NCBI GenBank assembly: GCA_018398765.1
Contig: JAHBMJ010005935.1
Coordinates: forward strand, 47,477 to 57,476
Direction: 5' to 3'
Source of the DNA: Chromera velia
Lineage: Eukaryota > Sar > Chromeraceae
Length of the DNA stretch: 10,000 bases
Notes under the pieces: generated by a model
Databases searched by the model: none
Seen by the model: the letters and a program-made list of their open reading frames with translations, nothing else
Told to the model about the DNA's origin: nothing
Program-made: the position numbers and the translations under genes
Shown here: piece after piece, positions 1 to 7,386 of the stretch
Layout of the letters: the number at the start of each line of letters is the position of its first letter
Position numbering within the stretch: the first letter of the stretch is position 1

Positions 1-731
1 CTGTGCCACGGCACCTGCGGGTGCTTGCTGAGGAGCTGCCTTGGCGGCTGCTGCAAAAAATGTTCATAAAGAGCACTCATTCGTGAAGGAACCGGGTGGG
101 TGGAAAAGTAGACAAAGGGCGAACGAACCTGGGTACAGAATTCTGAAGTCGAAGGAAAAAGGCTATGTGCAAACAAAAAAAGTGACGAAACAACAAAATG
201 AGAGATGGGAAATTGACGGGGCTACAAACATACAACGTATACGTTTCTTTCTTTCCCCGCTCTTCTTTGCACGCGCACAACAGACAGACTAGATGACCTC
301 TTCTTCCTCTTTCGAATTATAGACAACAAAATAATAAAAGCAAACAAATTCCGCACGCACGAGCAAAGAGAGTACAGACAACGAGACAGCGCGAAAGGCG
401 GCACGGAGGAGAGAGACTTAAGGGGCCCTTGCGGTTGCTGCCCCAATGAGTCTTCACGCGATCACGGGAAGTCACCCGCTACTCATCACTTCCATAAGGC
501 AAGATAGCGAAGTAGTGAAGAGAGGAAAAAGTCAAAACAAACATCTAGCAGAAAAAAAAAAATCCATCAACAAACTTGCACAACAAATGAAAGACAGATA
601 GGCAACGTCAATTTACAGATGAGGCTGAGGTGATGGCACACTTTCTAGCACACGACAGATTGCATGTTTCTTTGTTTTTCTTCCTTTTCTCTCTGTGCAC
701 AATATACAAAAGAGAAAGAAACAATAACAGC

Positions 732-762
<31 letters not shown>

Positions 763-3652
763 ACAGGCAAGCAAGCTTGCTAGTCAGACAGACCTGCTTG
801 CTGTGCCCCAAAGAGCCCTGAGGCACCTCCTCCAGCCGGTTGACTCGCACCTTGACTTTGTGCACTGGGAGCTCCCGCTGGGGCAGCAGGCTGCGCACCG
901 AAAAGACTAGCGCCACCGGTAGCCGGGGCGGCTTTTGCCGCTTGTGGCTGGGCTGCTGGTTGGCCTGCCGTTGCAAACAGACCCCCCGCTGCCGGTGCGG
1001 CCTGTGCTTGAGCCGCCTGCCCGCCTGCCCCCTGCTGTCCGAAAAGACCACCTCCCGCGGCCGGTGCAGCTTGCGCTGGCGCCTGCTGCCCGCCTGCCCC
1101 CTGCTGTCCGAAAAGACCACTCCCTCCCGCTGCCGGTGCAGCTTGCGCTGGCGCCTGCTGCCCGCCCGCCGCCGGCTGACCGAAAAAACCACCTCCCGCT
1201 GCCGGTGCAGCTTGCGCTGGCGCCTGCTGCCCGCCTGCCCCCTGCTGTCCGAAAAGACCACTCCCTCCCGCTGCCGGTGCAGCTTGCGCTGGCGCCTGCT
1301 GCCCGCCCGCCGCCGGCTGACCGAAAGGACCACCCCCCGCTGCCGGTGCGGCTTGCGCTGGCGCCTGCTGCCCGCCCGCCGCCGGCTGACCGAAAATACC
1401 ACCTCCCGCTGCCGGTGCAGCTTGCGCTGGCGCCTGCTGCCCGCCTGCCCTCTGCTGTCCGAAAAGACCACCCCCTGCTGCCGGTGCAGCCTGTGCTTGA
1501 GGCTGCTGGCCAAACAGACCAGGAGCTCCGCCCGCCGCCGGAGCTGCTTGTGCTTGTGTCCCACCTGAAGGCCGAACGAAAAGGCAGGCAGGAAGGAGAA
1601 AGTGCATGTGGGAAAACGCACAAAAAAGAGAATCAAACGGGGGGTGCTGTCAGGCAGGTACAGGAAGGACAAGGAAAAAACATCAGAAAAGTAAGAAGGT
1701 AGAGAGACTGCAAAGGGGATAGATAGGTGGAATGCTAAAAACGGAGAAGCGAACTTCAGACTGGCAGAGAAAGGAGGAGGAGGAGGCCCTCAGTCGGAAC
1801 AAAAGAGACCACAAAAGGGCAACAAGGCAGAGAACGATTCCGTTCAGCCTTTTCAAGAAAACCAGAACCCAGAGAGACGACCCACCAACCAACCAACCAA
1901 CCAAAAAGGTTACCTCCTCCTCCAGTACCTCCGAACAGATTCCCGCTAGCTGGGGCTGCAGTTCCACCTGAAGAGCAGGAGAAAAAAGAAAAAAACAGGC
2001 AGGACAAAAAAGAAAATTGCCGTCTCAGTAGGCCTCCATCCATCTGTGTTTCAAATTGTTCAAGAGAACAAAAAAGAAGGGAAGGCGACTCTGAGCTTCT
2101 TTCTTCTCTTGGTCCCGCTTTTTCTTTTCTGGCCCCTTTCGTCACACTTTCCTTTCTTCCTTCTGCTGTGCTGTGTGTCCCTCTTTACCTGAATGATCCC
2201 CCATGCCATCTGCCGAATCTGTCTCCATCGCACAACCCATGCATGCAAAAAGGAAAAGACCAAAATGCCCTTCAACGACCCGAGCTGATCTGCTCGACAC
2301 ACACCAAGCTATCTCCTCTGAACGACATCGGCACAGTTTTTTGGGCTGAGAGATCGATCAACAGACGACCTCATGAAAGAGCAGAGCTGCAAGCATCGAG
2401 AAACAACCGATAACCCCGCGGAAGGAAGGAAGACACACAAACAAACGAGCAAGCGGCGTCTCTGGTCCCTCTAACCTGCAGCAGCACCTCCGAAAAGCCC
2501 TCCTCCTCCTCCTGCGCCAGCCACAGGGGCCCCCGCAGCACCCCCCGTTGGAGCTCCGAACAGACCCCCTCCCGCTCCAGCGGCAGGCGCAGCAGCTGAA
2601 AGGAACAAACAGAACAACAAGGCAATTTGATTGAACTCAGTCAGTCAACACCGATTGATGCGATCTCGCTCTTTCGGTATATATCTCTGTTCTTTCAGGG
2701 TCACTCGGTCATCCCCCATCGTTTCTTTCATTTCGACACCTTTCTCATTCCACTTCCCTTAGTTCTTTGGTGCCCCCTCCAGACTTCACTTTTCTGTGTC
2801 TCCCAGGAGTGGATTTGTCTTGTTGGCCAACGGAAAATCAGCAACCTGTGTACTACCCCCCAGCCCCCACCAATGCACACGTCGCCCGTCTACACACATG
2901 GACACGAACTGGCCCCCCTGTCCAGGACTCACCTGCAGTCCCCCCGAAGAGACCCGCGGCTTTTGGCTGCTGCTGTTGTTGGCCTGCAAAGAACAGTGAT
3001 TGAGGGGTAAAAATTAAAGAAGAGAGAGGGCACTAACAAAAGGGAGGGAGGGACTTTGAGAGGGAAACCTCCGAGAGGACCTGAGGGAGGCAGAAGAGAG
3101 AGAGAGAGAGGCACACCCCGGAAACGAAACGTGTGTATGCGTGTCTGTACATGTATGCGTAGGTGTATGTGTATGTGTGTCGGTGTGTGATATGTTCCAG
3201 TCCGTGTGTAGGGGGAAAGGAGAGGGGGGGCTTCCATTTGCGCTTTTGGGAGCTGGTAGGCGAGGAGACAGAGAAGTCCGGGAGGACAGACGCTCGAAGG
3301 AGTTGATCGTGGGAGCAGCAAGAGTGCAGCAAGACTAGTGTGAGACCCTGGCGCCGTGAGGCGGGAAACAGGGGAGGGCAGAAAATGGGGGGGAGATGTC
3401 GATCGATCAACTTTGAGGAGAAAGACTGACCACCGAAAAGCCCACCCCCACCTTGCTGTCCTGCAAGCCAGCAAAATTTGTGCAGAATCACTTTTCAAGC
3501 GCGGGCCACAAAAGTCACCAGCACAGTAAAAGTGAGAGGGAAAACCATTGTCCAGCACTCTGAAGAAAGGGCGGGAAACGATAAAAGCAAAGGGAGAGGG
3601 GAGTTGGGAGGAAAAGAAAGAGCAAACACACGTCTGACCAACCACCAAACAT
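1..3652 (-). CDS. GLFG-type FG nucleoporin, N-terminal part, multi-exon, runs off the left edge
   Basis: Inferred exons, in transcript order: 3652-3643 (ATG), 3460-3431, 2983-2933, 2595-2476, 1967-1902 (or 1967-1914), 1564-794, 50-1 (continues outside). Acceptors are pyrimidine-rich and end in AG; donors read gttggt, gtcagt, gtgagt, gttaga, gttggt (or gtaacc) and gtctgt. All junctions are phase 1, so the frame is kept throughout. The product starts MFGG and has about 17 FG motifs, mostly GLFG, in linkers of Gly, Ala, Gln and Pro. I count no Asp or Glu and only four basic residues. GLFG repeats of this kind line the nuclear pore channel, bind transport receptors and form the cohesive permeability barrier (Nup98/Nup100/Nup116 class); an MFG start is common there. 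The Nup98 autoproteolytic domain and a GLEBS motif are not seen and would lie to the left if present, so the exact family member is open. Donors at 3431 and 3643 each have an in-frame alternative three bases earlier. Intron lengths are 182 to 743 nt. Confidence 0.82.
731..762. repeat. (CAGA)8 microsatellite
   Basis: Eight perfect CAGA units lie in the nucleoporin intron between 793 and 51. Read on the gene strand this is a CTGT pyrimidine-rich run starting about 30 nt after the splice donor. The rest of this 743-nt intron shows no FG-type codons in phase; it is A-rich on the plus strand, hence T-rich in the transcript. Confidence 0.95.
794..1564 (-). repeat. Main FG-repeat exon of the nucleoporin, with 141-bp tandem copies
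   Basis: This 771-nt exon encodes ten FG motifs (GLFG, GIFG, GPFG, GFFG, SLFG) plus one degenerate LFA version. They are separated by linkers of the type QQGAGGQQAPAQAAPAAGG, 23 or 24 residues per unit. Two unit types alternate, one with QQGAGG and one with QPAAGG after FG. Together they make a 141-bp (47-residue) higher-order repeat: 1081-1221 and 1222-1362 differ at only a few bases, and weaker copies lie on both sides. High GC and lack of stops leave other frames open on both strands; the minus frame with FG motifs is the real one because it joins the flanking exons in phase. Acceptor AG is at 1566-1565 and donor GT at 793-792. Confidence 0.85.
1885..1904. repeat. (CCAA)5 microsatellite overlapping a splice donor
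   Basis: On the gene strand this reads as repeated TTGG immediately after a GGNLF reading. The preferred donor GT (1901-1900) lies inside it, so copy-number change could move or duplicate the donor in 4-nt steps. Confidence 0.85.
3093..3190. repeat. (AG)n and interrupted GT-rich microsatellites
   Basis: An (AG)8 run at 3095-3110 is followed by an imperfect GT/ATGT/GCGT-rich stretch at about 3131-3190. Both sit in nucleoporin intron 2 (3430-2984), which has no other recognisable content. Confidence 0.85.
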
Positions 3653-4438
3653 TGCTTCTTCTTATCGATCCAGTGAGAAATAAAATAGAGATACTCCCTC
3701 AAAAGGCACAGGAGTTAGTGAACCACCCAGGGAAAGTTGAACAAACGGAAAAGGTTCTCTGAACCCTTCCTCAAAAGTCAAACGAGCACGTCGCCCCCCA
3801 AGGATCACTTTTGGAGACGGGAGATTTCGAAGGATGGAAATCGTCACTGAAAAAGCCACAGCCTCGTGTGCTATGAAGGGAATCTTTTGTGAGAGTAGCG
3901 ACACGTGTACTCATCCCACGAATGCATAGATCTCGAGCTCGAATCTCACTCGATCCGTCTGTCGAAAAGCAGTCAAAGGCGAATTGTTAACGGGGATCGA
4001 TCGATGCTGAGTCCGGCCACGATTTTTGTGTCCACGCTGCGATACGCTGCGTGCGGGCTGTTCGCACGAACAGTCTCCAGCAGCTTAATTAAGTGCCCCA
4101 CCATGCAGTCTCTCAGACTTCAATTTCTCATTGGAGACGGCTCAATTGTCTGCGCTCTTTGAGCGAGCGGTCGGACCAGATTACGAGCGACTGCTTCATG
4201 TTTCTTCGACGCCTTGATGTCAGAAGAGAGGGTTGCATCCCATCAGTCCAGGTTCCTAATGTATATCGAATTTTTGTCTCAGTAGCAGGAAAAGTCCATT
4301 CGAGACTGACTGTGCCTTGAGGTGTTGTTGTTTCTTGAAGAAGACTGGAGCCAAACAAAAGTGGCAAACTCGACGTGACACAGAAGAAAGACGCAGGGAA
4401 AGCGAGGGGTGTAGGGCCGGCCCATCCACTGAGGCAAG
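3653..4438. promoter_or_regulatory. Divergent intergenic region between nucleoporin and RsfS genes
   Basis: These 786 bp separate two outward-pointing start codons and so should contain both promoters and 5' UTRs. No TATA box stands out. Visible elements: two copies of TTGGAGACGG at 3811-3820 and 4131-4140; a perfect 7-bp inverted repeat CTGTTCG-CA-CGAACAG at 4058-4073; a palindrome CTTAATTAAG at 4084-4093; and GATCGATCGA near 4004. Open frames here (for example minus strand 4128-4367) lack an ATG start and resemble no family I know. The promoter role is inferred from gene layout, not from a recognised core element. Confidence 0.5.
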
Positions 4439-5356
4439 ATGAAAGGGGCCGTCTTTGTTTTTTGTCTCTTGTCTGTTGCGGGGAGGGTGTGTCGAACCGT
4501 CTCTAGTTTACCAACCCTTCCGCATTCTTCGCTGCCTGAAGAGAGGGAAGATGGAAGACCGGGGAGGCTATTTCTTCATCCCCTTTTTTCCCTGTCTGCA
4601 TCTTCAAGTGCCTATTTAACCTCCCCGCCTCCGAGCGCGAGGCTCGCGCAGACCCTGCAGAGTAGGGAAAGAGAAAGAGAGAGACGGATAAGTAGAGGGA
4701 GAAGGGGACAAGCCGCGATCTCAAGGGCCCTCACAAGGGAGGATCTGGGCCGACTTGCAGCTGAGAGCGAATTAGAGGAGTTGGATGCATTGCAGGACAC
4801 AGAAGTAGAGTTAGAAAGCAGGGAGGACCAAGAGTTGAGCAGGGGTACGGGGGTGATTGCAACCTCGGATTTGGTGGGGGATGAATTTTCAATGGAGAAA
4901 GCGATTTACGAGATTGCGAGGGCGGCTGATGAGCACAAAGCCGATCACATCATTGCGATGAACACGACAGGCCACTCGCCTGCGTACAAGTACATGATGC
5001 TGATGCATGGGTTCTCACGGCCCCAGAATCGGGCCATTACGAATGGGATTTTGGAGGCAGTACGTACTCGTTGGGACAAAAAGCCGGACACAAAGGACGG
5101 GGAACCAGAGGCCGGGTGGACGGCCATCGAATTTGAAGATCTTGTCGTGCACGTGATGACACCGAAATCACGAGCACGATACAAGATCGATGAACTTTAC
5201 AAGAACGCCCCGAGAATGGATCTCTCGGACGTGTTGTTACCTGATGTGCCCAACGGCTTCAGTCGGCCTCAGGACATGATGGGGGCATTGGGGGGGGACT
5301 TGGGGGGAGAGGGGATCAGGGAGTTGGAAGAGGATGTGGACCCTTTCTGGTCCTGA
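4439..5356 (+). CDS. RsfS/Iojap-family ribosome silencing factor, probably plastid-targeted
   Basis: This intronless gene encodes 305 aa. An in-frame TGA at 4430-4432, two codons upstream of the ATG at 4439, makes this the first usable Met. Residues about 154-256 form the RsfS (DUF143) domain: KAIYEIARAADEHKADHIIAM, then a central SPAYKYMMLMHGFSRPQNRAI segment, then W-TAIEFEDLVVHVMTPKSRARY and DELY, matching the family's DVIVHVM...R..Y.LE.LW ending. Bacterial and organellar RsfS binds uL14 and blocks joining of the ribosomal subunits, lowering translation when nutrients are short. The family core is about 105-120 aa; here about 150 residues precede it. The first 20 are a typical ER signal peptide with hydrophobic core AVFVFCLLSVAG, followed by a Ser/Arg-rich stretch and an acidic linker (residues about 107-133). 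A signal peptide followed by a transit peptide is the pattern for complex plastids; a mitochondrial copy would lack the signal peptide. The Gly-rich and acidic C-terminal tail is an extra. Confidence 0.88.
   Translation: MKGAVFVFCLLSVAGRVCRTVSSLPTLPHSSLPEEREDGRPGRLFLHPLFSLSASSSAYLTSPPPSARLAQTLQSRERERERRISRGRRGQAAISRALTREDLGRLAAESELEELDALQDTEVELESREDQELSRGTGVIATSDLVGDEFSMEKAIYEIARAADEHKADHIIAMNTTGHSPAYKYMMLMHGFSRPQNRAITNGILEAVRTRWDKKPDTKDGEPEAGWTAIEFEDLVVHVMTPKSRARYKIDELYKNAPRMDLSDVLLPDVPNGFSRPQDMMGALGGDLGGEGIRELEEDVDPFWS
5281..5314 (+). other. Potential G-quadruplex in the 3' end of the RsfS coding sequence
   Basis: Four G runs on the coding strand (5281-5285, 5290-5297, 5302-5307, 5311-5314) are separated by short loops CATT, ACTT and AGA. 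This fits a four-layer intramolecular quadruplex in DNA or mRNA. It encodes the Gly-rich tail about 15 codons before the stop, so low-complexity coding could also explain it. Confidence 0.6.
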
Positions 5357-6060
5357 TCAGCTCAGATCAGAGTAGAGGGAGGAAATTGAATCGCATGATT
5401 GATTTTTGCGTGGATGGATAGACATCGATGTCATGTCAAAGCCCTTTTCTGTTTCTGCCTCTTGTTTCCTCTGTTGTTTGGTGGAAGTGTACGCTCAACG
5501 AGCACGTCTGGATTCCCTTTGGCGGAGGAATTCGAAAGAGATTGATGCATCCTGACAGGCAGGGTGTCGCCTTCTGGTTGCGTGCATGCTTGATTGACAG
5601 AGAGTGTCTGCCTGCCTGCCTTCCATTCACTGCCTGCCTGCCTGCCCTTCACAGCCTTGCGTTCATTCAAAGTCAACAGAGATTCATTCGGTTCCCATGC
5701 AGATTAGAAAGTGAATTCGGCATTGAATACCGAAAAAGGGAGGCCGTTGCTGCCAGGCGTCTTTCAGCATTACAGACCCCAATCGAAATCATGTCAGCGC
5801 AGGTTCTGTAGAGGTGCTTTTTGTCGCAGGAGCTTGGGGTGCATTATTTAATTGCGCTTCGTCGCTGTGAGTCAGTCAGTCGGATTTCTTCCATCTCGTT
5901 CACTACCCGCTACGATTTACGCAGCGGCAGTTCAACCCATTGAATGGGCATGTATCATGCAACCAAGTCTTAGTGCTGCGTCAACAATTTCGCACGATAA
6001 ACACTGGCACGTTTTAACGGATTATTCTCTGATAAAATACCCCAACATGCCTTGTTCGTC
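5357..6060. other. Noncoding region downstream of the RsfS gene
   Basis: No gene is recognised. Just after the stop is a repeated word GATCAG (5355-5360 and 5366-5371). TGCC-type tetranucleotide runs lie at about 5608-5646. The plus-strand open frame at 5428-5811 has no recognisable motif and low-complexity Cys/Leu/Pro content from the TGCC runs, so I do not call it. The first few hundred bases presumably contain the RsfS 3' UTR; no polyadenylation signal is obvious. Confidence 0.6.
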
Positions 6061-6066
6061 TGACTA

Positions 6067-6132
6067 CGCGTGTGTGTGTATGTGTGTGTGTGTGTGTCTT
6101 TGTCTTCATCTTTGTCTTTGTCTGTGTGTGTC
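6067..6132. repeat. Imperfect GT / TCTTTG microsatellite
   Basis: GTGTGT runs grade into repeated TTTGTCT words and back to GTGTGT. No coding content is visible. Confidence 0.85.
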
Positions 6133-6225
6133 TGGGTCTATTAGGGAAGCGCAGAGACGATTGTCCGTGTTTGTAACCCTGGCATGCCTTGTTCGTCTTG
6201 TGTGTGGGGTCTCTCTCAGAATCAG

Positions 6226-6255
6226 TCTCTCTCTCGCTCTCTCTCTCTCTCTCTT

Positions 6256-6350
<95 letters not shown>

Positions 6351-6379
6351 CTCTCTCTCTCCCTCCCCCCCCCCCCCCN

Positions 6380-6437
<58 letters not shown>

Positions 6438-6455
6438 GTGTCTGTGTGTGTGTGT
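6226..6455. repeat. Compound microsatellite (CT)n - C14 - N - (GT)n
   Basis: A long CT tract with a few TTTCTTT and CG interruptions (about 6226-6362) passes into C14 (6365-6378), one undetermined base at 6379, then a pure GT tract (6380-6432) and interrupted GT to about 6455. Open frames across this stretch are only poly-Leu/Ser or Cys/Val products of the repeats. The lone N at the junction marks an unresolved base call or assembly join, so tract lengths are unreliable. Confidence 0.95.
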
Positions 6456-6536
6456 CGCCTGTGCGTGTACTATGTGTGTGTATGTCTGTGTGTGTGCGCA
6501 CATGCGCGCGTTCAACTTTATATATATGTGTCTGCA

Positions 6537-6562
6537 TGACTCATGCAGGGCAGCATGAGTCA
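6537..6562. repeat. 10-bp perfect hairpin containing TGACTCA
   Basis: TGACTCATGC (6537-6546) and its reverse complement (6553-6562) flank a 6-nt loop. TGACTCA is the bZIP (AP-1/GCN4-type) consensus and here occurs once in each arm. The hairpin sits where the GT-rich microsatellite ends and the AT-rich block begins. Confidence 0.8.
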
Positions 6563-6851
6563 AAAATTCTTAATTGTGATTTTTTTTTTCCAGCGTTCTC
6601 CAATAAGTTTTGTTTAGACGCATTTGGATTAGTCAGACTAGGCTAGACAGATTTTTTAAAATTATTTTTTCAGGTAATTGATATAATTCATCCAGTACAA
6701 CTATGCATACCTAGATTGTAGGCGTAGTTAGGCGTAGTGTAGGCCCTGTAGGGTTTAGTCACTCTACTGTAAGGTGTGTATTAAGTGAAATCATGGTTAC
6801 GTTTTTAGTTTGTTAGGGAGCTGGCTTAGGGTGGCTAGAAAACCTAGTAGA

Positions 6852-6879
6852 GGTGTAGTACCTGGTGTACTAAGGTGTA
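6852..6879 (+). repeat. Three closely spaced GGTGTA words
   Basis: GGTGTA occurs at 6852-6857, 6864-6869 and 6874-6879, close to a CCTAGTAG word at 6843-6850. Similar CTAG/CACC words recur in the opposite sense at 8481-8523. Confidence 0.5.
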
Positions 6880-6981
6880 CACGGCGATAGACGGTCTTTT
6901 TATTCTGAAAATTCAAACACTCACTACTTCTTCAGCATATACTCATTACCCCCCTGACACTCAAGGCTACTTAAAATTTTG

Positions 6982-7007
6982 TGCCGCTCAAAAATCTATT
7001 CTTGAAA
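6982..7007. repeat. 26-bp direct repeat, left copy
   Basis: It begins TGCCGCTCAAAAATC and ends CTTGAAA. It matches 7361-7386 at 24 of 26 positions and shares its first 15 bases with 7330-7344. It abuts the 33-bp tandem array on the left. Confidence 0.85.
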
Positions 7008-7133
7008 GGCTGCGCCGCAGGCGCAGCCTATGTCTTGAAAAGCGGTGCCACAAGCGCGGCCTATGTCTTGAAAAGCCGTGCCGCATGCACAGCCTATGTC
7101 TTGAAAAGCCATGCTGCATGAAAGGCTTATATC
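7002..7133. repeat. Four tandem 33-bp units, each able to form a hairpin
   Basis: Units are 7002-7034, 7035-7067, 7068-7100 and 7101-7133, each starting TTGAAA and ending CTATGTC or a close variant. Unit 1 has a perfect 9-bp stem GGCTGCGCC / GGCGCAGCC with a 3-nt loop (7008-7028); the inner part of the later units is more variable. Because 33 is a multiple of three, both strands read 11-residue repeats: LEKPC-type on plus, AFQDIG-ACG on minus. I cannot tell whether either is translated. There are no spacers, so this is not a CRISPR array. Confidence 0.88.
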
Positions 7134-7329
7134 TTTAAAAAAAATGTTACATACACAGGAAGATGAGTTGCTAACAGGGAGGAAAGCCGAAGTAGGAATA
7201 AATGACTTTCTAGATACGTACACAAATTCTGTTGGAAGCACTTTGTCTGGCATGGGGGCCCACTCAGTGCTTCTCTCTGCATAAAAGTCAAACACGACTG
7301 AGATAAATTTTGGCGGCACGAAATGGTGC

Positions 7330-7344
7330 TGCCGCTCAAAAATC
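7330..7344. repeat. TGCCGCTCAAAAATC, middle copy
   Basis: This is an exact 15-bp copy of the start of the 26-bp direct repeat. It lies 31 bp before the right copy and next to a GCGGCA...TGCCGC inverted pair (7312-7335 area). Confidence 0.8.
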
Positions 7345-7360
7345 CTAACTTTAAATTAAG

Positions 7361-7386
7361 TGCCGCTCAAAAATCCAATCTTGAAA
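7361..7386. repeat. 26-bp direct repeat, right copy
   Basis: It matches 6982-7007 at 24 of 26 positions. Its end overlaps a perfect 8-bp hairpin CTTGAAAA-ATA-TTTTCAAG at 7380-7398. Confidence 0.85.

Noticed and set aside
222-446. Minus-strand peptide beginning GQQPQGP as a possible extra FG exon
   Set aside because: No FG motif, no good acceptor in phase before it, and a Ser/Arg/Cys-rich continuation unlike the other exons.
840-1702. Long plus-strand open frames opposite the FG exon
   Set aside because: They arise from GC-rich tandem repeats without stops; only the minus frame gives FG motifs and joins the other exons in phase.
2627-3010. Plus-strand 127-codon frame
   Set aside because: It overlaps two clear minus-strand exons and shows no recognisable motif.
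4128-4367. Minus-strand frame with LLFGSS as a possible nucleoporin first exon
   Set aside because: It has no ATG, many charged residues and no phase-1 donor that I could place; the MFG start at 3652 fits better.
5428-5811. Plus-strand 127-codon frame downstream of RsfS
   Set aside because: Partly made of TGCC microsatellite codons and without any family feature.
5852-6646. 264-codon plus frame and the overlapping frames on both strands
   Set aside because: Mostly Ser-Leu and Cys-Val dipeptides from CT and GT repeats and crossing an undetermined base.
7002-7133. CRISPR array
   Set aside because: Units are directly tandem without unique spacers, and the host is eukaryotic.
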